64,000 bases of DNA from BJHQ01 sp964654285. GTDB lineage: Bacteria > Planctomycetota > UBA11346. Below the pieces are notes generated by a model, which saw only the letters and a list, made by a program, of their open reading frames with translations, had not been told where the DNA came from and made no database searches. Positions 16,403 to 24,500 of this stretch are shown in pieces (the stretch's first letter is position 1; every line of letters begins with the position of its first letter). Location of the stretch: NCBI GenBank assembly GCA_964654285.1, contig CAZZJC010000017.1, forward strand, positions 1-64,000, given 5' to 3'. Position numbers and translations under genes: made by a program.

Positions 16403-18259
16403 TCAGCCCGCCGGCGCCGGCGGATCGTGGAGGGGATCGTACCACAGCCCGGCGGCGCGGGCGAGCTTCAGCAGATGTTCGCTCGCGGCGGTGACCACCG
16501 GTTCCCACGCCTTCTCGCCGCGCGCGATCTCGTCGAGGGTGTCCTCCATCCGGCGCGTGAAATCGGGTTCGATGAAGTTGCCGGCGTAGCGGCGGCAGAG
16601 GAAGTCGGTGACCTTCAGGCCCAATTCCGTGGCGTGCAGTTTGCGTGCACGCTCGTCGACGTAGCTGCGCAGCATGATGACCTTGAGGATGGCGGCGTAG
16701 GTCGATGGCCGGCCGATGCCGTCGCGCTCCAGGCGCTTGATGAGCGAGGCCTGGGTGTAGCGCGGCGGCGGCCGGGTGCTGCGTTTGCGCGCGACGAGAT
16801 CGAGCAGGTCGAGGTCCATGCCCGGATCGAGCAGCGGCAGCTCCGCCGCCTCATCGGGCTCGTCGGATTCGGCAGCCGTCTCGGCGACCGGTCCGGCTTC
16901 GCCCTGATCCTTGGCGGCGGCCTTGCTGCGGCGCTTCTTCTTCACGGGCTTATCGTCCTCGACCGCATCGCCGCCGAGCTTCCGCCAGCCGTCGAACAGC
17001 GGCACCACGCCCTTGGCCTGGAAGACGCCCATCGGCCCGCCGTTCCAGGCGCCGGGGGCGCAGGCCACGTCGAGGGTGGTGACCTGGTCGCGCGCATCCG
17101 CCATCTGGCAGGCGATGAAGCGGGTCCAGATCAGGCGGTAGAGATCGCCTTCCTCCTTGTTCGCCGGCCCGTTCGCGGCCTGGGAACGGGCCAGCGCGTC
17201 GGCGCCGGTCTCCGGGTGGGTCGGGCGGATCGCCTCGTGCGCCTCCTGCGCGTTGACCGCCTTGGTGGCGTGCACGACCGGCTGCGCCGGCAAGTACGCG
17301 GGTTTGAAATCGTGCTGGATCACCGCCCGCGCCGCCGCGACCGCCTCGGGCGTGAGCGCGGTCGAATCGGTGCGGTGGTAGGTGATGTGCCCGCCCTCGA
17401 AGAGGCTTTGCAGCAGTTTCATCGTCGCTTCCGGCGCGAGGCGCAGGCGCACCGACGCGGCCTGCTGCACCGTGGCGGTGGTGAACGGTGGCGGCGGCCG
17501 GCGCACCTGTTCGCGGCGGTCGCAGGCCGCGACCTGCCAGCGCTGCTTGCGGCACCAGGCGACGGTGCGTTCGGCGGTCTCGGCCTCGACCAGGCGCTGC
17601 GCGAGCGGCTCGCCCTTCCAGGTGATGAGCCGTGCGACGAACGGCGGCGGACTGCCGGCGCGTTCCAGCCTGGCGTCCAGCACGAAGTACTCCTTGGCGG
17701 TGAAGGCGGCGATCTCGCGCTCGCGCTCGGCGACGAATCTGAGCGCGACCGACTGCACCCGGCCGGCGCTCTTGGCGTCCTTGCCGAGTCCGCGCAGGGT
17801 CGGCGACACCAGCCAGCCCACGACGCGGTCGAGCACCCGGCGCGCCTGCTGCGCGTCGACCAGGCCGGCGTCGATCGCGCGCGGCGCGGCGATGGCCTTG
17901 AGCACCTCGGCGCGGGTGATCGCGTGGAAGACCACGCGTCTGAGCTTCGGCGCCGCGGCGGGTCCGAGCAGCGCCGCGATGTGCCAGGCGATCGCCTCGC
18001 CCTCGCGGTCAGGGTCGGTGGCGAGGAGGATCTCGTCGGCCTTCGCGGCCAGCCCCTGGAGTTCGGCGATCGAGCGGCCGGCGCGTTCGAGCGCGACGTA
18101 GTGCGGCAGCACCCGCCCGGCGCGGAAGGCCACCGCCAGGCCCCCCTTGTCGGGCAGATCGCGGACATGGCCGAAACTCGCCGCGACGCGGTAGTCGCCG
18201 CCGAGGAATTCCCGGATCTTTCTGGTCTTATTCGGACTTTCGACCACCACCAGGCGCAT
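16403..18259 (-). CDS. topA: Type IA DNA topoisomerase (zinc-finger-less)
   Basis: A 618-residue topoisomerase I that relaxes negative supercoils through a 5'-phosphotyrosine intermediate. The Toprim domain is N-terminal (VVVESPNKTRKI at 4-15; ATDPDREGEAIAWH in the following 100 residues). The catalytic Tyr294 is in GGHITYHRTDS. Later motifs AHEAIRPTHP and GIGRPSTYA are typical. A Lys/Asp/Glu-rich insert lies at about 440-490. The protein ends shortly after the core, with none of the C-terminal Cys4 zinc ribbons of E. coli TopA (865 residues), so it may be an accessory paralogue and not the main housekeeping enzyme. ATG 18259 directly precedes the Toprim strand. Confidence 0.92.
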   Translation of the reverse strand: MRLVVVESPNKTRKIREFLGGDYRVAASFGHVRDLPDKGGLAVAFRAGRVLPHYVALERAGRSIAELQGLAAKADEILLATDPDREGEAIAWHIAALLGPAAAPKLRRVVFHAITRAEVLKAIAAPRAIDAGLVDAQQARRVLDRVVGWLVSPTLRGLGKDAKSAGRVQSVALRFVAEREREIAAFTAKEYFVLDARLERAGSPPPFVARLITWKGEPLAQRLVEAETAERTVAWCRKQRWQVAACDRREQVRRPPPPFTTATVQQAASVRLRLAPEATMKLLQSLFEGGHITYHRTDSTALTPEAVAAARAVIQHDFKPAYLPAQPVVHATKAVNAQEAHEAIRPTHPETGADALARSQAANGPANKEEGDLYRLIWTRFIACQMADARDQVTTLDVACAPGAWNGGPMGVFQAKGVVPLFDGWRKLGGDAVEDDKPVKKKRRSKAAAKDQGEAGPVAETAAESDEPDEAAELPLLDPGMDLDLLDLVARKRSTRPPPRYTQASLIKRLERDGIGRPSTYAAILKVIMLRSYVDERARKLHATELGLKVTDFLCRRYAGNFIEPDFTRRMEDTLDEIARGEKAWEPVVTAASEHLLKLARAAGLWYDPLHDPPAPAG

Positions 18260-18361
18260 CGCGGCAGCTTCAGGCTGATCCACGCGGCGACAATGGTTGG
18301 GCGCCGCCAAGACTTGCAGGATCGGTACCGGTTGCGATCGTCCGGCCCCTCGGAGACGACC

Positions 18362-19384
18362 ATGCCGGAAGCCCTTTCCATCGGCCTGCTGATTCCCGCG
18401 CACGAAGCCGATCCCGAGCTGGTGCGGCAGCAGCTGCCGGGCCAGACCATCGTGCCAGTCCCTGACTTTGACCAGCTGGATGAGGCGGCGCTGATCGCCC
18501 GCCTGCGCGCGCTCGATGCGGTGGCGATCGGGCGCAGTTCGCCACGCATTCCGGATGCGCTCATCGGCAACCGCGGCCGCCTGCGCCAGGTCTCGTACAC
18601 CGCCGGTTCGATCCGCCACAAGGTCTCGAAGGCGCTGATCGAGGACGGCCTGCTGGTGACCAACTGGGGCGACCAGGTCGCGCACGTCGCTGAGGCGGCG
18701 CTGATGTTCCTCCTCGCCGGGCTCAAGCAGGTCCACACCCTGGACGCCTACATCCGCAGCGACTGGCGCGACGACCGCCGCATCTTCCAGGATTTCCCCG
18801 CCAGCATCAATGGCCGCGACATCGGCCTGTACGGGTTCGGCCCGATCGGCCGGCACATGGCGCGCTTCATCGGCGCGCTGGGTGCCAGGATCGCGATCTA
18901 CGATCCCTATGCCAAGGATGTCCCGGCCGGGATCCGCATCTGCCCCGACCTGCGCACCCTGTTCGCGACCTGCCAGTGCATCAGCATCCACTGCGGCCTG
19001 AATGACGGCACGCGCGGCACCGTCACCCGCGAACTGCTGGAATTGCTGCCCCAGGGGGCGGTGCTGGTGAACACCGCGCGCGGGGCGATCATCAACGAGG
19101 CCGACCTCGTCGCGGTGCTCAAGACCAAGCGGATCATCGCCTGCCTGGATGTGATCGAGAACGAGAAGGCCTGGGCGACCGGTCCCCTGAGCACGATCCC
19201 GAGCAGCCAGCTGCTGCTCACCGGCCACATCGCCGAGCGTGGCAAGGGCCCCGATCCGAGCAAACCCAGACCGCCGGTGAAATCCGGCCTGCCCGACCAC
19301 GTGGTCGTCGCCCTGGCCGCCCTGGCCGAGGGCCGCACCCCGCCGCATCTGATCACGGCGGCGCAGTACGACCTCAAGACCTGA
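18362..19384 (+). CDS. D-2-hydroxyacid dehydrogenase family protein
   Basis: A 340-residue NAD(P)-dependent dehydrogenase of the phosphoglycerate/glycerate dehydrogenase superfamily. The Rossmann motif is GLYGFGPIGRHMARF (about 157-171). The catalytic arginine is in NTARGAIINEADL (Arg240), the glutamate in DVIENE (about 268) and the histidine in TGHIAERG (about 285), so the active site is complete. The substrate cannot be assigned. It is divergent from topA, with 102 bp between starts that must hold both promoters. Confidence 0.88.
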   Translation: MPEALSIGLLIPAHEADPELVRQQLPGQTIVPVPDFDQLDEAALIARLRALDAVAIGRSSPRIPDALIGNRGRLRQVSYTAGSIRHKVSKALIEDGLLVTNWGDQVAHVAEAALMFLLAGLKQVHTLDAYIRSDWRDDRRIFQDFPASINGRDIGLYGFGPIGRHMARFIGALGARIAIYDPYAKDVPAGIRICPDLRTLFATCQCISIHCGLNDGTRGTVTRELLELLPQGAVLVNTARGAIINEADLVAVLKTKRIIACLDVIENEKAWATGPLSTIPSSQLLLTGHIAERGKGPDPSKPRPPVKSGLPDHVVVALAALAEGRTPPHLITAAQYDLKT

Positions 19385-19404
19385 GCGGTTGCGGACCCCG
19401 GCGC

Positions 19405-20355
19405 GTGGACACCTGCCGCTTCGCCCCGACCGCCTCGGGCCGGGCGCATCCCGGCACCCTGCTCGCCGGACTGCTGTGCTGGCTCGACGCCCGCAGCCGT
19501 GGGGCGCGTCTCATCCTGCGCCTGGAGGACCTCGACCGGCAGCGGTGCCGGCCTGAATTCTCCCAGGGTCTGATCGACGATCTCGCCTGGCTCGGGCTCG
19601 CCTGGGATCGGGTGCAGCTGCAGTCGGATCACGGCCCGGACCATGCCACCGCGCTGGATGCGCTGGCGGCGGCGGGGGTGCTGTATCCGAGCCGGCTCAG
19701 CCGGGCGCAGCTCGCGGCGATCGGGCGCCGCGCCCCGGACGGCGGCTGGGCCTACGACAACCGCGAACGCGGCGGCTCCCTGCCGGAAGCCGGATGGAGG
19801 TCGTGCGCGATGCCGTTGCGCGCCCACCTGCCCGACGGCGTCCAGCGGCCGGTCGACGAGGGCGGCATCGAGCTCGCGCAGGATCCCGCCGCCGCCTTCG
19901 GCGATCCGGTGGTGCGCAACCGCGCCGGCGAGGTCGCCTACCACCTCGCGGTCGTGGTCGATGACCACCGCGCCGGGGTGACCCGGGTGGTGCGCGGCCG
20001 CGACCTCGCCACCGCCAGCGCGACCCAGGCCGCCCTGCGCCGGCGCCTGGGCCTGCCGGATCCCGTCTACCGTCACCACCTGCTGCTGCTGGAGCCAGCC
20101 GCCGGTCCCGGTGCGACCGCGGGAAAGCTGGCGAAATGCCACGGCTCGGTCGCGGCGGAGGCCCTGCGGCAGACCCTGTCCGCGACCGAGGTCTGCGGCT
20201 TCCTGGCCTGGTGCGCCGGGCTCCGACCGGATCCGGCGCCGGTCGCCCCGCGCGATCTGCTGCCGGATTTTGCCTGGGACCGGGTCGGTCGCGACGATGT
20301 CGCGGTGGCCTGGGATGGCCGGCGGCTGCAGCGGCTGCCTGCCGCCCCTGGCTGA
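19405..20355 (+). CDS. gluQ: Glutamyl-Q tRNA(Asp) synthetase-like protein
   Basis: A 316-residue truncated glutamyl-tRNA synthetase paralogue, lacking the anticodon-binding domain. The HIGH-type motif is PTASGRAHPG (8-17), followed by LRLEDLDRQRCRPE, which recognises the amino acid. The KMSKS-type loop is AGKLAKCHGS (about 237). GluQRS enzymes attach Glu to queuosine in tRNA(Asp); a QueF gene for queuosine synthesis is in this window (42693). The zinc-binding cysteines usual after GVLYP are missing (GVLYPSRLSR). The start is GTG 19405, 20 bp after the dehydrogenase stop, so they may be co-transcribed. Confidence 0.85.
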   Translation: MDTCRFAPTASGRAHPGTLLAGLLCWLDARSRGARLILRLEDLDRQRCRPEFSQGLIDDLAWLGLAWDRVQLQSDHGPDHATALDALAAAGVLYPSRLSRAQLAAIGRRAPDGGWAYDNRERGGSLPEAGWRSCAMPLRAHLPDGVQRPVDEGGIELAQDPAAAFGDPVVRNRAGEVAYHLAVVVDDHRAGVTRVVRGRDLATASATQAALRRRLGLPDPVYRHHLLLLEPAAGPGATAGKLAKCHGSVAAEALRQTLSATEVCGFLAWCAGLRPDPAPVAPRDLLPDFAWDRVGRDDVAVAWDGRRLQRLPAAPG

Positions 20356-20488
20356 GGCCGGGGCGGGTGTAAGCCACAGTTTACAGTTCCGTTACTTGAT
20401 CGCCTTGATGCCGACCGTATGAGTCCCACCCCGCGCCGGTCGTCCCGGCATGGACCGCATTCCAACGGAAACGCCTCAAGGAACCGCC

Positions 20489-22261
20489 ATGGCCCTGCAT
20501 CGCCTGCTGCTCATCCCGTTTGTGATCATCGCCTGCTCCGTCATGACCGTCGCCGGCGACGACCCGGCGCTGCGGCAGCAGGCCAAGGAATCCGTCACCG
20601 CAGGCAGTGCCGCGATGAAAGCGGCCGACAGCGATCCGAACCAGCTCATCGAGGCCGCGATCTGCTTCGCCAAGGCGCTCAAGATCTTCGAAAAGCTTGG
20701 CGATACCGAGGCGGTCACGGAAATGAACGCCAACATCTTCTGGTGCAAGAAGAAGATGAACGTCGACGCCATCCAGGCCTACAACAAGCGCAAGGCGGGC
20801 GAGCATCCGGCCGGCGCGGCTGCGCCGGCCGCAGCCGAGGACAAGGCGGCGATCGCCAAGATCGAGGAGATCGTGAACCGCAAGGTCGAGGTCAACGAGG
20901 CCGTCTCCTATTTCTCCCGCGCCGACAAATTCGCCCGAGAGAACCCGACCAAATACCTGGCGGTCGCGATCCGCTGGTTCGAGATCTGCGAACGCTTCCC
21001 CGACAGCGCCGAAGGCAAGAAGGCGCAGACGCAGCTGCTCGAGGCGCAGCGCAAGCTGACCGAGGAGCTGAGCAGGAAATCGGCGGAGCTCGACGCGAAG
21101 CAGAAGCTCCTGCAAGGGCAGCATGATTCGATGTTCACCAGCCGGCCGGTGGTCGGCGGCAGCCGTTCGGAGGAACCTTCGGCGGACATGCAGCGGAAAC
21201 TGGTGGCCGACCTCAAGACCTCGACCTACAAGGCCGACTACGCCAAGACCCGGCCCGAGGACAAGAGCGCCTTCGCCGGCAAGCTCTTCGAGCAGGCGCT
21301 CAAGACCAAGGACGACGCCAATTTCCGCTATGTCATGCTGAGCGAATCGCTGCGTCTGGCCATCGAGGCCGAGAACTGCTGGCAGGTGATCAAGTCCAGC
21401 AACCAGCTCGAAAGCGACTTCACCGGCCCGGATGCGGCGGCATTGAAGAAGCAGGCCTTCCAGCGCGCCTCCAGCGTGGTGTTCAAGCACGCGCTCAAGC
21501 TGCTCGAGAATCCCGGCGACGAGACCGCGAGCGCGAACCTGGGCAGGAACTTCTGCGCTTCCGGGCACTGGCAGGACGGCCTGGTGCTGCTCGCGGCCGG
21601 CGACCAGCCCGAGCTCAAGAAGCTGGCCAAGCAGGAGCTGGTCAGGCTCGAGACCGTCGGCCAGAAGGTCGAGGTCGCGGATGGCTGGTACGACCTGGGC
21701 AAGAAGACCACCGTCCAGGGCGAGAAGGACGCCTACCTGCGCCGGGCGCAGGCGCTGTATCAGGAAGCCAGCAAGGAACTCAGCGGCGTCTCGAAGGACC
21801 GCGTGAACCTGCGCCTGACCGAGCTCGACAAGGCCTATCCGCCAGCGATCAAGAAATGGGACAAGCTCACGGTGGCCCAATGGGAGACGATCAAGGCGCC
21901 GATCGTCGAGGTGGACGGCAAACGCAACCGGGTGGATTCCGGCTTGATCCTGAACGGCAGCCAGAAGTACCGGGTCATCCCGCATCCCAACGATACCTGG
22001 AAGATCACCGGCGAGATGTCCGCCTTCACCTGCACCTGGAAGGGCGGGGCATCCTGGGGTGGCGAAGCCCCGGTCGGCGCGATGGCCGCCTGGCTCGACA
22101 CGGATCGGAAGAAGGTGTGGAAATCCTTCCAGGTGGTCGAAGGCAAGGGCCGGCTGATGCTCGGACCCTATCTCAACGAGACCGCCAACAGCGTGAACTG
22201 GCATTACAACGGCCAGGCGGTGGGCACCATCAGGGTCAAGGTGGTGCCGGCCGCCGATTGA
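20489..22261 (+). CDS. Exported TPR-like protein with lectin-like C-terminus, paralogue 1
   Basis: A 590-residue exported protein, start chosen for AAGGA at 20478-20482. The hydrophobic N-terminus (LLLIPFVIIAC) ends at a possible lipobox. Residues 25-230 are helical and TPR-like (QLIEAAICFAKALKIFEKLG; KYLAVAIRWFEICERFPDS). Residues 240-460 follow a pattern I associate with planctomycete exported proteins: YKADYAKTRPEDKSAFAGKL, RYVMLSESLRLAIEAENCW, LGRNFCASGHWQDGLVLLAA, ELSGVSKDRVNLRLTEL. The last 130 residues look like an all-beta, LecA-like sugar-binding sandwich (VDSGLILNGSQKYRV...KGRLMLGPYLNE). The next gene is a close paralogue. Role unknown; binding of an envelope sugar or protein is inferred. 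Confidence 0.75.
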   Translation: MALHRLLLIPFVIIACSVMTVAGDDPALRQQAKESVTAGSAAMKAADSDPNQLIEAAICFAKALKIFEKLGDTEAVTEMNANIFWCKKKMNVDAIQAYNKRKAGEHPAGAAAPAAAEDKAAIAKIEEIVNRKVEVNEAVSYFSRADKFARENPTKYLAVAIRWFEICERFPDSAEGKKAQTQLLEAQRKLTEELSRKSAELDAKQKLLQGQHDSMFTSRPVVGGSRSEEPSADMQRKLVADLKTSTYKADYAKTRPEDKSAFAGKLFEQALKTKDDANFRYVMLSESLRLAIEAENCWQVIKSSNQLESDFTGPDAAALKKQAFQRASSVVFKHALKLLENPGDETASANLGRNFCASGHWQDGLVLLAAGDQPELKKLAKQELVRLETVGQKVEVADGWYDLGKKTTVQGEKDAYLRRAQALYQEASKELSGVSKDRVNLRLTELDKAYPPAIKKWDKLTVAQWETIKAPIVEVDGKRNRVDSGLILNGSQKYRVIPHPNDTWKITGEMSAFTCTWKGGASWGGEAPVGAMAAWLDTDRKKVWKSFQVVEGKGRLMLGPYLNETANSVNWHYNGQAVGTIRVKVVPAAD

Positions 22262-22460
22262 CCGGCACCAGCCACCGATGGCCGATCAGGCCGGGTGAAC
22301 CGGCCATACCTGGCCGCGTTGAATGGTACGCTTGCGCCCATCCGCTCGGCACCGGCGACGTTCGTCCTTGCCCGGCTGACGCGGCGAAGGCATAGTCCCA
22401 GGCCACGGCGGATGGCTCTTTTTGCTGCAGACCCGGGTGCCATCTCAGCGAGGAACCACC

Positions 22461-24269
22461 ATGCACGGTTTTCGTCTCCTGCCCTTCCTGATCATGCTCA
22501 TGGCCGCCTGCGTCCCCCTGGCCGGGGTGGACGATCCCGAACTGCGCCAGCAGGCCAAGGCGGCGGTGGAAGCCGGCAACAACGCGATGAAGGCGGCCGA
22601 CAGCGATTCGAGCCAGCTCATCGAGGCCGCGATCTGCTTCGCCAAGGCGCTCAAGACCTTCGAGAAGCTCGGCGATGTCGAGGCGGTGACGGAGATGAAT
22701 TCCAACATCTTCTGGTGCAAGAAGAAGATGAACGCCAACGACCTCATCGCCTACAACAAGCGCAAGAAAGGCGAGCAGCCTGCGGGCAAGGCCGGTGACA
22801 GCGCCCCGGCGACGTCGGCCCAGAGCGCCGAGGACAGGGCGGCGATCGCCAAGATCGAGGAGGTCGAGAACCGCAAGGTCGCGGTCAACCAGGCCTCGGC
22901 CTATTTCGCCCGGGCCGAGAAGTTCGCCAAGGAGCATCCGGACAAGTACCTCCAGCTCGCGATCCGCTGGTTCGAGATCTCGGAACGGTTCCGCGACAGC
23001 AGCGAGGGCAAGAAGGCGCAGAGCCTGCTGCTGGAAGTCCAGCGCAAGCTGAACGAGGAACTGGAGCAGCGGGCCCGCGCCCTGGACGTCCGGGCGGCGG
23101 CCCTCAAGGGCGAGCACGACAACTACTTCGACAAGAAACCGGTGGTGAAGGGGACGCGGTCCGCCCCGCCCACCGCGGACGCGCAGCGGAAATTGCTGAA
23201 CGACCTGAAGTCGCTGACCTACAAGGCCGACTACGCCAAGACCAGGGTGGAGGACAAGAACGCCTTCGCCCGCAAGCTCTACGCCCAGGCGGTGAAGACC
23301 ACCGACGATGCCAGCGCCCGCTACGTCATGCTCAGCGAAGCCGCCCGGCTTGCCGCCGAGGGCGAGAACTGCTGGCTGGTGATCACCGCCTACAACCAGC
23401 TCGAAAGCGATTTCGCCGGCGTCAATGCCGGTGAACTCAAGAAGCAGGTCTTCCAGCGCGCCCCCCAGGCCGTCTGCAAGCATGCGCTCCGGCTCATGGA
23501 GAATTCCCAGGATCCTGTCGCCAGCGCTCATGTGGGACGCAACTTCTGCTTGAACGGCTACTGGAAGGACGGTCTGGGCCTGCTCGCCGCCGGCGATAAT
23601 GCCGACCTCAAGAAGGTGGCGACCCTGGAGCGCATCGGCATGGACAGCCCGGGCCAGAAGGCCGAAGTGGCCGAAGGCTGGTACGAGGTCGGCAAGAAGA
23701 CCAGCGTGCCGGCCGAGAAGGAGGCGTATCTCCGCCATGCCCACGCGCTCTTCCATGAGGCGGCGAAGAAGGTCGAGGGCCTGACCAAGGAAAAGGTCGT
23801 CCAGCGCCTGGCCGAACTCGACAAGATGTTCCCTCCGCCGATCCAGGACTGGAAGAACCTCACGGTCGCGCAGTGGGAGACGATCAAGGCCCCGGTGATC
23901 GAGATCGAAGGGAAGCGCGGCAGGGTCGATTCCGGCACCGTGCTCGAAGCCGACAAGAAATACCGCGTCGTCGCCCATCCGACCGACAAGTGGAAGGTCA
24001 CCACCGACTACCGCAACTTCGAATGCGACTGGAAGGGCAACTCCTCCTATTACTACAGCGATGTCCAATACCCCATCGCCGCCCTGGTCGCGTGGTCCGA
24101 CAGCGATCGCAGGAAGATCATGGGCCTCGACAAGCCCATCGAAGGGAAGGGTCGCCTGATGCTCGGGCCGTGCCTCAACGAGGTCAGCAACTCGGCCGGA
24201 TACACGTATTCCTACGCCGGCTATGCGATTGGCGTCATCCGGGTGAAGATCATCCCGGTCGCGGAATAG
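22461..24269 (+). CDS. Exported TPR-like protein with lectin-like C-terminus, paralogue 2
   Basis: A 602-residue tandem duplicate of the preceding gene, similar over its whole length (for example SSQLIEAAICFAKALKTFEK and KKYPP/MFPPPIQDW-type joints, QWETIKAP). AGGAACC precedes ATG 22461. The signal ends in the lipobox LMAAC, so it may be a lipoprotein. It differs mainly in the C-terminal beta domain, where a Ser/Tyr-rich insert (NSSYYYSDVQYP) replaces the Trp/Gly loop of paralogue 1. The two copies are separated by 199 bp in which no gene is seen. Divergence in the putative binding face suggests two ligands, but this is inference. Confidence 0.75.
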   Translation: MHGFRLLPFLIMLMAACVPLAGVDDPELRQQAKAAVEAGNNAMKAADSDSSQLIEAAICFAKALKTFEKLGDVEAVTEMNSNIFWCKKKMNANDLIAYNKRKKGEQPAGKAGDSAPATSAQSAEDRAAIAKIEEVENRKVAVNQASAYFARAEKFAKEHPDKYLQLAIRWFEISERFRDSSEGKKAQSLLLEVQRKLNEELEQRARALDVRAAALKGEHDNYFDKKPVVKGTRSAPPTADAQRKLLNDLKSLTYKADYAKTRVEDKNAFARKLYAQAVKTTDDASARYVMLSEAARLAAEGENCWLVITAYNQLESDFAGVNAGELKKQVFQRAPQAVCKHALRLMENSQDPVASAHVGRNFCLNGYWKDGLGLLAAGDNADLKKVATLERIGMDSPGQKAEVAEGWYEVGKKTSVPAEKEAYLRHAHALFHEAAKKVEGLTKEKVVQRLAELDKMFPPPIQDWKNLTVAQWETIKAPVIEIEGKRGRVDSGTVLEADKKYRVVAHPTDKWKVTTDYRNFECDWKGNSSYYYSDVQYPIAALVAWSDSDRRKIMGLDKPIEGKGRLMLGPCLNEVSNSAGYTYSYAGYAIGVIRVKIIPVAE

Positions 24270-24500
24270 GTTCCCGCCGGACGAACGACGCAGCGCGGCG
24301 ACCGCTGGCCGGCACCTGGCAGGAGCCCCGCAGGCCGTGATCGCGGCCGAGCCGTCGATGCCCCGATTTTGCGGGAAATTGCGCAGTCACACACCACGAG
24401 GACTGCCGCCGTGTGGTCCATTTGACCCCCCCCGATACCTGAGGTAAGTTCAGCTTCCACCGTGCTTTGTCTTCCCTGAGCGCGATGGGATCGAGGGCTT

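Noticed and set aside
16199..18361. Plus-strand reading frame running from the BON gene through topA into the dehydrogenase
   Set aside because: It is antisense to topA, with Arg/Ala/Gly-rich nonsense translation. The dehydrogenase family sequence begins at 18362.
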